From the NCBI GenBank assembly GCA_050305135.1, contig JBNLET010000207.1, positions 1 to 8,565 of the forward strand: a stretch of DNA of 8,565 bases. The letters are read 5' to 3'. How positions within the stretch are numbered: position 1 is the stretch's first letter; each line of letters begins with the position of its first letter. The position numbers were made by a program, and so were the translations under genes. Below the pieces are notes generated by a model, which ran no database searches, was not told the DNA's origin, and saw only the letters and a list, made by a program, of their open reading frames with translations. This document shows, in pieces, positions 1-5,861 of the stretch. The DNA is from Cognatazoarcus sp050305135. Its GTDB lineage: Bacteria > Pseudomonadota > Gammaproteobacteria > Burkholderiales > Rhodocyclaceae.

Positions 1-325
1 CGTTGCCGGCGTCGTCGAAGGCGCGGGAGGGGCCGCCGGTGCCGTCACCGTAGTCGCCGATCACGTAGTTCACGCGCATCGCGCCGCCGACGTTCAGCTT
101 GCCGCCGAACAGGCCGAAGGCGATCTCGTTGGACTTGGCGGTGTCCGCGCTGCCGGCATCGAGCTGCGCACGGGCCTGGGCCAGCTGCTGCTCCAGGTCG
201 GAGATGCGGGCCTTGAGTTCCGTTGTTTCGTGGTTGTCGGCGAGCGCGCTGGCAGGGAATGCCAGGGCCGTGGCGATGGCCAGGGCGGTCGCGGTGTGGC
301 GGTGCTTCGATGACGCAATCATCAT
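1..325 (-). CDS. Outer-membrane porin-like protein with N-terminal coiled coil (5' part only)
   Basis: Only the first 108 codons are present; the gene runs off the left edge. The protein starts with a Sec signal peptide: basic start, hydrophobic stretch at about residues 11-24, and a likely cut after ALA at residue 29. Residues 33-57 form a short heptad-like helix (TELKARISDLEQQLAQARAQL) of the kind found in coiled-coil porins. From residue 69 it enters a glycine-rich, alternating pattern (FGLFGGKLNVGGAMRVNYV) typical of a first outer-membrane beta strand. The layout resembles DcaP-like trimeric porins, but family and substrate cannot be fixed from this fragment. Two adjacent ATG codons can start it (325 or 322); an AGGGA ribosome site on the minus strand sits 4 or 7 bases upstream, so the second ATG is slightly better spaced. 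It lies downstream of the permease on the same strand, across a 409-bp gap, so it probably has its own promoter. Confidence 0.75.
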   Translation of the reverse strand, partial: MMIASSKHRHTATALAIATALAFPASALADNHETTELKARISDLEQQLAQARAQLDAGSADTAKSNEIAFGLFGGKLNVGGAMRVNYVIGDYGDGTGGPSRAFDDAGN

Positions 326-734
326 GGAGTCCCTTTGTTTTGGTTCGGGGGCCACCCCAAGGCGGCCCGGGCTGAGTCTGAGTGGTTCGTAGGCCTTGAT
401 TCCGGGGCGCGAAAATCGCCTTCGTGCGCAAGGCTTCGAGATCAAACAAGAGAGCCGCGCGCGGTTCAATACGCGCGCCGCAGAGGGTTTCGCGGAGGTC
501 GCAACGGGAACATTTCGGCGGCGCGGAGGGCGGCCCGCGACGCAATCGGCGAGCGGGTCGCGCCGCGATCCGGCGATTCGGGAAAGGGGGGCCGAGAGGC
601 GGCGCGAATCCCTCGGCCGAGGGATTCGCCGCGGCGCAGCGAACCGCGCCCGGGGCGGGCGGGCGGTCCGCGGGGGCGAACTCGATACGCCGCAGCGTGG
701 AGCGAGCCGTGCGCGGCCCGCTCGGAGCGGCCGA
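326..734. other. Intergenic region between the permease gene and the porin-like gene
   Basis: There is no credible gene here. Open frames that cross it are arginine/proline-rich products of GC-rich DNA and lack family signatures. It should contain the 3' end of the permease transcript and the promoter of the porin-like gene, both read on the minus strand. I found no strong -35/-10 pair; the best is a weak minus-strand TTGAAC at about 465-470 without a good -10 partner. A 5-bp stem (718-730) lies directly after the permease stop. The striking element is the perfect palindrome at 604-629, listed separately. Confidence 0.6.
604..629. repeat. Perfect 26-bp palindrome (13-bp arms, no spacer)
   Basis: The arm GCGAATCCCTCGG (604-616) is followed directly by its exact reverse complement (617-629), centred on CGGCCG. 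No T-rich tract follows on either strand, so it is not a standard intrinsic terminator, although as RNA it could fold into a stable hairpin after the permease gene. It is equally compatible with an operator for a dimeric repressor acting on the porin-like gene, whose start codon is about 280 bp away on the minus strand. Confidence 0.7.
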
Positions 735-2012
735 TCAGGAAGCGCCGGGCTGCCGTGCCGTGGCGGCCTCCGGATCGCTGTCGGGCTGCGGTGCCGGCAT
801 GGTGGTCGGCATGATCTCCAGCACCGTTGCCGAGGTCCTGAACATCGGCACGAAGCGCGCGTGCTCGGCGATCTTCTCCGGGTAGCGCGTCGTGGCGAGC
901 CAGGCGATCAGTGCCAGCACGGTGTACGTGGCGACGAAATGTACCGCCAGCGCCGACGAGCCCAGCGGCGCCATCAGCAGTCCGACCGCCAGCGGGCCGA
1001 CGGCGGCACCGACCCCGTGCAGCAGCAGCACCGCGCTCGAGCCGGCGACGATGTCGTCGGCGGACAGGTGATCGACGAGATGCGCCACCACCATCGGGTA
1101 GATCGCGAAAGCAAAGCCGCCGAACAGGGCGATCGTGGCGATCGTGGCGGTCTCGCCCAGACCGCCCGCGAGCAAGGGCAGCGCGGACAAGGCGGCGAGC
1201 GCTGCCGCGATCGCCAGCGCGGTGCGCCGGTCGAGGCGATCGGACAGCACGCCGAGCGGCCATTGCAGCACCGCTCCGCCCAGGATGCCGGCACTCATGA
1301 ACAGCGCGATCCAGTCCCCCCCGTAGCCGGCGCGCGAGGCGTACACCGGCCCCATGCTCCAGAACGCGCCCATCGCCATGCCGGTCAGCAATGCGCTGAC
1401 GGCCGCCACCGGCGCGCTGCGAAGGATCTTCAGCAGCGAAAACTTGCTTGCCCGCCGCGGCGCCGGCTGGGTCAGGCGCGTCGCGGTCACCGGCATCACC
1501 GCCATACACACGCACAGCGCCGAGAGCGCGAACAGCGTCAGGCTGTCGCCCGACTCGAGGCGCAGGATCTGCTGCGCGAGCGCCAGCGAGAGCTGGGTCA
1601 CGACCATGTAGATGGCGAAGATCCGCCCCCGCAGCGGGCGCGGCGTCTGGTCGTTGAGCCAGCTCTCGACCAGGGTGTAGAGCGAGACGATGGCGGCGCC
1701 GGCCAGCACGCGCAGCGCGACCCAGGTCGTCGGCGAGACGAACAGGCCGTGCAGCAGCGCAATGCCTGCGATGGCCGCTGCGAAGAACGCGAAGGCGCGG
1801 ATGTGGCCGACGCGCACGATCAGCGAGGGGGCCAGGATGCTGCCGACCAGGTAGCCGGCAAAATAGCCCGAGCCGAGCATCCCCAGGAAGGCGTCGCTGA
1901 AACCGGCTTCGGTGCCTCTGACCGCGACCAGCGTGCCGAGCAGGCCGTTTCCGACCAGTAGCAGGACAACGCCGCTCATCAGGCTGGCGATCGGAAGTGT
2001 GTGTGCGAGCAT
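735..2012 (-). CDS. Major facilitator superfamily permease, YcaD-like
   Basis: This is an inner-membrane secondary transporter of the MFS. Its sequence follows Escherichia coli YcaD throughout: a first helix ending in GNGLLGTLVAVRG, then GMLGSGYFAGYLVGS, the LRVLAGAA and VESWLND segments, the loop motif RGRIFAIYMVV, and in the second half GGAVLQWPLGVLSDRLDRR, the cytoplasmic-loop signature of these carriers. Twelve hydrophobic segments are visible. The tail of about 45 residues after the last helix includes RFVPMFRTS, which is usual for this subgroup and absent in E. coli YcaD. The substrate is unknown. The start is uncertain: the ATG at 2012 gives 425 residues and matches family length, but has no clear ribosome site. 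In-frame ATGs at 2081 (weak GGGA) and 2099 are alternatives, and the frame stays open to 2309 with non-family sequence. It is transcribed away from the TRAP operon. Confidence 0.85.
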   Translation of the reverse strand: MLAHTLPIASLMSGVVLLLVGNGLLGTLVAVRGTEAGFSDAFLGMLGSGYFAGYLVGSILAPSLIVRVGHIRAFAFFAAAIAGIALLHGLFVSPTTWVALRVLAGAAIVSLYTLVESWLNDQTPRPLRGRIFAIYMVVTQLSLALAQQILRLESGDSLTLFALSALCVCMAVMPVTATRLTQPAPRRASKFSLLKILRSAPVAAVSALLTGMAMGAFWSMGPVYASRAGYGGDWIALFMSAGILGGAVLQWPLGVLSDRLDRRTALAIAAALAALSALPLLAGGLGETATIATIALFGGFAFAIYPMVVAHLVDHLSADDIVAGSSAVLLLHGVGAAVGPLAVGLLMAPLGSSALAVHFVATYTVLALIAWLATTRYPEKIAEHARFVPMFRTSATVLEIMPTTMPAPQPDSDPEAATARQPGAS

Positions 2013-2022
2013 CGGAAGTGTG
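1990..2022. repeat. Direct repeat ATCGGAAGTGTG, two copies 21 bp apart
   Basis: Two exact 12-bp copies lie at 1990-2001 and 2011-2022. The second overlaps the proposed permease start codon at 2010-2012. If translation starts further upstream the repeat is coding and gives a short TLPM/TLPI duplication in the N-terminal extension. If it starts at 2012, two sites 21 bp (two helical turns) apart at the gene start could bind a regulator. The sequence does not decide between these. Confidence 0.4.
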
Positions 2023-2324
2023 GCGAATCGAATAGGAAGCAGGGTGTCGGAACGCGGTTGTGCCGACGGGCTTGCCGGCATGCGGTCCCGATCAGCCATC
2101 GAAGCGGTCCGGGCGAATTGTGCATCGGGCATGAAGCCAATGAAAGTCGGCATGCAACGAGGACGGGAGCCGGTCGGGGAAATCCTGCCGGTGCCAGTCG
2201 ACGCGCTCCCGAAGGCCGCTTCGACGGGCAGCGGGAGAGACGCGATGGTGAAGGTTCCAGGCACCGGCCCCGCGCCCGCAATCAGAGCTGAAATGCCGCA
2301 GCGCAGCAAGCGCCGTTGCGCAAA

Positions 2325-2344
2325 TTGGCAAGCGAGTGTCGTTT
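2325..2344 (+). promoter_or_regulatory. Candidate regulator site TTGGC-N8-GTCGTTT (copy 1, upstream of TRAP operon)
   Basis: TTGGC (2325-2329), eight unrelated bases and GTCGTTT (2338-2344) recur with the same spacing and orientation at 7188-7207 before the M19 gene. Two blocks about one helical turn apart fit an AraC-type activator, whose two helix-turn-helix units contact successive major grooves. The site lies 314 bp before the dctP start, so a long leader or a distant promoter would be needed. It overlaps the inverted repeat at 2334-2355. Assigning it to the GbdR-like protein is inference. Confidence 0.3.
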
Positions 2345-2355
2345 TAGGAACACTC
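2334..2355. promoter_or_regulatory. Inverted repeat GAGTGT-N10-ACACTC, possible operator
   Basis: Exact 6-bp arms at 2334-2339 and 2350-2355 flank an AT-richer core containing GTTTTAGG. The 22-bp dyad in a divergent promoter region has the form of a dimeric regulator site. Its centre lies about 42 bp, roughly four helical turns, from the centre of the next dyad at 2376-2398. Confidence 0.35.
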
Positions 2356-2375
2356 CCTGTGGCAGTGGTCGAATC

Positions 2376-2398
2376 CGCCGCAGCTTGACCATGCGGCG
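2376..2398. promoter_or_regulatory. Inverted repeat CGCCGCA-N9-TGCGGCG, possible operator
   Basis: Exact 7-bp arms at 2376-2382 and 2392-2398 enclose a spacer containing TTGACC, which looks like a -35 hexamer. The dyad is GC-rich, so chance is more likely here than for the neighbouring GAGTGT/ACACTC pair. Confidence 0.3.
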
Positions 2399-2569
2399 CT
2401 ACTCGTTCAGTGCTGTCTCCGGTGCTCGATGCTGCGCGGCGTCAGCGATCGAACCCGGCCTGAATGTTCTCCAAGCGACCTCCGTAGATACCGTTTGCGA
2501 TCACCGTCTTGCACGGGCCGAACGTCTGCTGTCTGATCGCTCCGCGGCATACCCCTGACGCCATCAAGG

Positions 2570-2616
2570 TTGATCGGCCGAGTGCTCCGGCAGCCATCGG
2601 CGGCCGGGCCGATCGA
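2570..2616 (+). promoter_or_regulatory. Imperfect inverted repeat upstream of dctP (possible leader hairpin)
   Basis: GATCGGCC (2572-2579) pairs exactly with GGCCGATC (2607-2614); the arms extend by two more bases with one G-T wobble. The 27-base interval contains further self-complementary GGC/GCC runs, so the whole segment could fold as a branched structure in the dctP leader, about 43 bp before the start codon. No ligand-binding RNA family was recognised. Confidence 0.3.
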
Positions 2617-2658
2617 GGGTATCGGGCCGCGCATGGAAAACGTTTGGAGACGACGGAA

Positions 2659-3666
2659 ATGACGATGAAACTCAAGCTGCGGGGCTTCCTGATCGCGGCC
2701 GCCGCGATCGCCTGCCTTTACGGCCAGACGGCGCTCGCAGCCAAGACGCTGAAGATGGCGACCGACTCGGGCACGAAGGGCTCGCCCGCCGGCGAGGCAC
2801 TGAAGAAGTGGGCGGATCTGATCGAGCAGAAGTCCAATGGCGAGCTCAAGGTCAAGGTCTTCTACCAGAACGAACTGGGCGGCCAGCAGGAGGTGTTCGA
2901 CCTGCACGTCGCCGGCGACGTGCAGCTGATGCTGAACTGGCCGATGACCTCCTACGACAAGCGCATCGGCGTGATCTACACGCCATACATGACGACGTCG
3001 TGGGAAGAGGCGCTGAAGGCCTACAGCCCCGGCGGCTGGGTCAACAACCTGCTGGGCGGCATCTACCAGGACATCGGCCTGAAGTTCTTCGGCCCCTGGC
3101 CGGAAGGCTTCAACGGCGTCGCGACCCGTGGCCAGCACGCCCTCACGATTCCGGCGGCGAAGGACATCAAGGTGCGCACGATGACGGTCTTCCCGGCACC
3201 GCAGACGATGCAGGCGCTGGGCTACCAGACCGCGGCGATCGATTGGGGCGAGGTGTACACGGCGCTGCAGACCGGCGTCGTCGACGGCGAGGCCGGCAAC
3301 GTGATCTTCTGGGACTACGAATATTTCCGCGACATCATCGACACCTACGTCCGTACCAAGCACTTCTTCATGACCGGCATCCTGAGCATGAACCACAAGG
3401 CCTGGGACAAGCTCACGCCGGCGCAGCAGAAGGCGGTCAGCGAGGCCTCGCTCGAGATCATGAACGAGCAGTTCAAGGCGGCGCGGGAACAGGACGAGTT
3501 CTACGTCAAGAAGGCCACCGAGGCGGGCATCAAGTACATCGAACCCTCCCAGGAGGAACTGGCCACGCTGGGCAAGGCCGCGCGCGAGAAGGTCTGGCCG
3601 CTGATGGAGCAGGAGATCGGCGCCGAGATCGTCAACACCATCCGCAGCAACGCTTCGCCGCTCTGA
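2659..3666 (+). CDS. dctP: TRAP transporter periplasmic substrate-binding receptor (DctP family)
   Basis: This 335-residue protein is the extracytoplasmic receptor of a tripartite ATP-independent periplasmic (TRAP) transporter: it captures the solute in the periplasm and delivers it to the DctQM membrane complex. Residues 1-27 are a Sec signal peptide (KLKLRGF, hydrophobic core, cut near TALA|A); there is no lipobox cysteine. DctP features follow in order: an N-terminal strand (KTLKMATDS), LIEQKSNGELKVKVFYQNELGG, and AKDIKVRTM with Arg173 at the place of the conserved arginine that holds the ligand carboxylate. Then come Trp196-Gly-Glu-Val-Tyr-Thr-Ala-Leu-Gln-Thr-Gly, GVVDGEAGN, and a long C-terminal helix region. 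Tryptophan, tyrosine and phenylalanine are frequent in putative pocket regions (LNWPM, FFGPWPEGF, FWDYEYF), which would suit a quaternary amine, but the ligand is not determined. The ATG at 2659 is chosen because GGAGA lies 8 bases upstream and the signal peptide begins there. It is the first gene of the operon. Confidence 0.95.
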   Translation: MTMKLKLRGFLIAAAAIACLYGQTALAAKTLKMATDSGTKGSPAGEALKKWADLIEQKSNGELKVKVFYQNELGGQQEVFDLHVAGDVQLMLNWPMTSYDKRIGVIYTPYMTTSWEEALKAYSPGGWVNNLLGGIYQDIGLKFFGPWPEGFNGVATRGQHALTIPAAKDIKVRTMTVFPAPQTMQALGYQTAAIDWGEVYTALQTGVVDGEAGNVIFWDYEYFRDIIDTYVRTKHFFMTGILSMNHKAWDKLTPAQQKAVSEASLEIMNEQFKAAREQDEFYVKKATEAGIKYIEPSQEELATLGKAAREKVWPLMEQEIGAEIVNTIRSNASPL

Positions 3667-3689
3667 CATGGCGCGGGCGCAAACACTCG

Positions 3690-3712
3690 ACCAGCCCGCC
3701 AGCCGGGCTGGT
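3690..3712 (+). terminator. Intercistronic hairpin between dctP and dctQ (attenuator or mRNA-stabilising stem)
   Basis: ACCAGCCCG (3690-3698) pairs perfectly with CGGGCTGGT (3704-3712) around a 5-base loop. No U-run follows, so complete termination is unlikely. The position after the receptor gene fits a stem that protects the dctP message from 3' decay or partly attenuates transcription, giving more receptor than membrane subunits. The stem ends 10 bases before the dctQ ribosome site. Confidence 0.6.
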
Positions 3713-3733
3713 TCCACTGCGCGGGAAGGGAAG

Positions 3734-4243
3734 ATGACGAACGGGTGGCTGGGATCGCTCGGGCAGGGGGTGGCGTGGCTGCTCGACGCGGCCGCGCTGG
3801 TGTCCAGCCTGCTGGTGGTCGGACTGATGCTGTTTCTCGTCGTGGCGCGATACCTGTTTGGCTGGTCGATCGTCGGCCTGCTCGAGGCGATCATGATGTT
3901 CGGCATGTGGCTGTACATGCTCGGCGCGCTGATCGCCAGCCGCCGCAAGGAGCATCTGGTGGTCGATTTCTTCGAGCAGAAGGTCGGCAACGAATTCGGC
4001 CGCACGCTGCTGAAACTCGTGATCGGCTGCATCACCTTGGCAGCCACGCTGTTCTTCGCGATGCTGGCCTGGCGGATGCTGAAATGGGGCTTTGCCCATC
4101 CGCAGAGCACGCCGGGGCTCGGCATTCCGCTGTGGCTGCCCCAGTCGGCGATCCTGCTGGCCGCGGTCGGCTGCGCCGCCTATGCACTGCGCGACATCCT
4201 CGCCGCGTTCCTGAAACTCGTCGATCGAAGCGGGGGCCGCTGA
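3734..4243 (+). CDS. dctQ: TRAP transporter small membrane subunit (DctQ family)
   Basis: The small integral membrane subunit of the TRAP transporter, 169 residues, forms a complex with DctM in the inner membrane. Four hydrophobic segments are visible at about residues 13-36, 47-68, 90-113 and 134-158, as expected. Typical DctQ features include VVARYLFGW at the end of helix 1, the acidic residue in GLLEAIMM at the start of helix 2, the loop RRKEHLVVDFF, and the P...GLGIPLWLPQ segment before helix 4. The ATG at 3734 is preceded by GGGAAGGGAAG, with GGGA 7 bases upstream. An in-frame ATG at 3668 would add 22 polar residues and place the intercistronic hairpin inside the gene, so it is less likely. 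The stop codon is separated from the dctM start by one base, which implies translational coupling. Confidence 0.92.
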   Translation: MTNGWLGSLGQGVAWLLDAAALVSSLLVVGLMLFLVVARYLFGWSIVGLLEAIMMFGMWLYMLGALIASRRKEHLVVDFFEQKVGNEFGRTLLKLVIGCITLAATLFFAMLAWRMLKWGFAHPQSTPGLGIPLWLPQSAILLAAVGCAAYALRDILAAFLKLVDRSGGR

Positions 4244-4244
4244 C

Positions 4245-5540
4245 ATGGAAGCACTCCTCGGCGTTGGACTGCTGCTGGTGATGATGGTCATCGGCGTGCC
4301 GGTCGCCTGGTCGTTCACGACCGTCCTGGCCTATCTGGTCTACATCTACGACGTCAACCTCGACACCATCATGATGCAGGGCTACCGCTCGCTCGATTCG
4401 GTGATCCTGATCGCGCTGCCGCTGTTCGTGCTGACCGGCTACCTGATGCAGGGCGGGGGCATCGCACGGCGGCTGGTCGAGTTCATCGAGGTCATGATCG
4501 GCAAGCGGCGTGGCGGCATGGGCGCCTCGATGGTGCTGGCGTCGGGCATCTTCGGCGCGATCGCCGGCACCGCGACGGCCGCGGTGGCCTCGATCGGAAC
4601 GATCATGGTCGGCCCGCTGGAGCAGCGCGGCTACCCGCGCCACTACTCGTCCGCGCTGCTCGGCATCTCGTCGTTGCTCGGCATCCTGATTCCGCCCTCG
4701 ATCACGATGATCCTGTTCGCGGTCGTGACCCGGCAGTCGGTGGCGGCCTGCTTCGCGGCCTCGATCGGGCCGGCGGTGCTGCTGATCCTGGGCCTGATCG
4801 TCGCCAACCGCTTCAGCGTCGGGCGGCTGTTTCACGAAACGCTCGCTTCGGCCGCGGACGGGCGGCGGCAGGAGTCGAAGGGCCGCGCCACGCTGCATGC
4901 CCTGCCGGCGCTGTCCTTGCCGCTGATCATCCTCGGCGGGATCTACGGCGGGGTGTTCACGCCGACCGAAGCGGCGGCGGTGGCGGCATTCTGCGCGATG
5001 GTCATCGGCTTCTTCGTCTATCGCGACCTGACGGCCAGGATCTTCGCGCGCAACGTGATCGCAGCCGCGGAAACCACCGGGACGGTGATCCTGATCCTGC
5101 TGTTCAGCTTCATGATCGGGCGCATCCTGGCCTCCGAGGGCATCCCGCAGGACCTCACCGAGTGGGTGACCTCGATGGTGCAGAATCCGCTGCTGATCCT
5201 GGTGACCGTCAACATCGTGTTGATCCTGGCCGGCATGATCATCGACGACGTGTCGGTCACGGTGGTGGTGGCGCCGCTGTTCATGCCGCTGATGATGGAG
5301 GCCGGCATGCACCCGGTGCACTTTGCGTCGATCGTGGCGTGCTCGGTCGTGATCGGCGCCAACAGCCCGCCGGTGGCGCCGATCCTGTACATGGCCTGCC
5401 GCATCGGACAGGCGTCGATCCATCGCCCGGTCGGGCCGGCGATGGCGCTGATGGTGTTCGTTGCGCTGCCGGTGATGGTCGCGACCACCTTCGTGCCGGA
5501 GTTGTCGCTGGCCTTGCCGCGACTGCTCGGCTTCCTGTGA
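4245..5540 (+). CDS. dctM: TRAP transporter large permease subunit (DctM family)
   Basis: The large membrane subunit of the TRAP system, 431 residues, is the ion-coupled permease of the DctM/ion-transporter superfamily. Diagnostic stretches are visible: MMVIGVPVAW in helix 1, IALPLFVLTGYLM, the discontinuous-helix region ASGIFGAIAGTATAAVASIGTIM (residues 99-121), SSLLGILIPPSITMILFAV (142-160), and GGIYGGVFTPTEAAAVA (231-247). A second re-entrant region with the PPVAP turn lies at residues 375-379. The pseudo-symmetric arrangement of two such glycine/proline-rich hairpins is normal for the family. Its start follows the dctQ stop by one base (TGACATG) and has only a weak GGGGG ribosome signal, so translation probably depends on dctQ. 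Length is normal and no key segment is missing. Confidence 0.95.
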   Translation: MEALLGVGLLLVMMVIGVPVAWSFTTVLAYLVYIYDVNLDTIMMQGYRSLDSVILIALPLFVLTGYLMQGGGIARRLVEFIEVMIGKRRGGMGASMVLASGIFGAIAGTATAAVASIGTIMVGPLEQRGYPRHYSSALLGISSLLGILIPPSITMILFAVVTRQSVAACFAASIGPAVLLILGLIVANRFSVGRLFHETLASAADGRRQESKGRATLHALPALSLPLIILGGIYGGVFTPTEAAAVAAFCAMVIGFFVYRDLTARIFARNVIAAAETTGTVILILLFSFMIGRILASEGIPQDLTEWVTSMVQNPLLILVTVNIVLILAGMIIDDVSVTVVVAPLFMPLMMEAGMHPVHFASIVACSVVIGANSPPVAPILYMACRIGQASIHRPVGPAMALMVFVALPVMVATTFVPELSLALPRLLGFL

Positions 5541-5544
5541 CGGT

Positions 5545-5579
5545 CGGCGCGCGGGGCACGCCGCCAGCCCCGCGCGCCG
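5545..5579 (+). terminator. GC-rich hairpin after the TRAP operon, probable terminator
   Basis: CGGCGCGCGGGG (5545-5556) pairs perfectly with CCCCGCGCGCCG (5568-5579) around an 11-base loop, starting 4 bases after the dctM stop. The 12-bp stem is almost purely G/C but has no U-tract, so it may act as an RNA 3' end protector or assist factor-dependent termination rather than terminate alone. Confidence 0.6.
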
Positions 5580-5663
5580 TGCCGTGACGCGTTCGGAACA
5601 GAAATTGTCGCGGATGGGAAAGCGGCACGACGCCGCGCGAGTAGATTAACCCCACCGCGGACG

Positions 5664-5679
5664 TACGTATTTCTACTTA
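5664..5679. promoter_or_regulatory. Tandem TACGTA / TACTTA boxes with 10-bp period
   Basis: TACGTA (5664-5669) and TACTTA (5674-5679) are separated by TTTC, so the two half-sites repeat on the same DNA face every 10 bp. Such palindromic TAC-TA hexamers are the type of half-site recognised by LuxR/NarL-family response regulators. They sit in the control region of the GbdR-like gene, 183 bp before its start. The identity of the binding protein is inference. Confidence 0.4.
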
Positions 5680-5861
5680 CGCCGGCCGCGACGACGTCCG
5701 CGCGTCACGGGGCCGGAAGCGGGACTGCCGATCCGGCCACGGCCTTCGGCCTGCTGTTGGCGGAAGCGGCGCACGGGCGATACCGAGGAGACAAGGTCGG
5801 CAGATCAGTGGCCCGCAGACAAGAGGCCGCCGCCGGCGCTGGTAGGGGCGGAGGATCGACA

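Larger units (their letters stand above)
2013..2658. other. Divergent intergenic control region between permease and TRAP operon
   Basis: This stretch of about 650 bp separates two divergent transcription units. Open frames inside it have no family features, lack good ribosome sites and show weaker third-position G/C bias than the flanking genes. It holds three inverted repeats (2334-2355, 2376-2398 and 2570-2616) and one copy of a motif also found before the M19 gene (2325-2344). I could not identify a convincing sigma-70 promoter for dctP. A TTGACC at 2385-2390 resembles a -35 box but has no -10 partner at the right distance. The last 90 bases before dctP may be a structured leader. Confidence 0.6.
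5541..5861. other. Intergenic control region upstream of the GbdR-like regulator
   Basis: This holds the dctM-distal hairpin, then an AT-richer island (about 5640-5680) in otherwise GC-rich DNA with tandem TACGTA-like boxes, and a TGTCGC element at 5606-5611 resembling the half-site known for the related AraC/GATase regulator ArgR of Pseudomonas. The reading frame of the regulator stays open back to a TTG at 5757, but that segment encodes Arg/Ala/Gly-rich sequence unlike the family and is taken as leader. A TTAACC (5646-5651) with TATTTC 16 bases downstream is a weak promoter candidate. Confidence 0.5.

Noticed and set aside
396..1961. Very long plus-strand open frame opposite the permease gene
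   Set aside because: Its translation is Arg/Gln/His/Gly-rich low-complexity sequence typical of an antisense shadow in GC-rich DNA. The minus strand holds a recognisable MFS protein.
2316..2558. Possible small 80-residue gene in the divergent intergenic region
   Set aside because: It has no ribosome site, Ser/Arg/Cys-rich composition unlike the neighbouring proteins, and it overlaps inverted repeats that look regulatory.
2407..4125. Long minus-strand frames opposite dctP, dctQ and dctM (also 3632-4318 and 4032-5423)
   Set aside because: They are shadows of the TRAP genes: no domain pattern, extreme His/Arg/Asp content and no ribosome sites. The plus-strand proteins are complete and normal.
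5757..5861. TTG start giving a longer GbdR-like protein
   Set aside because: The added 35 residues are Ala/Gly/Arg-rich and unlike the family, while GGAGGA stands at proper spacing before the ATG at 5862.
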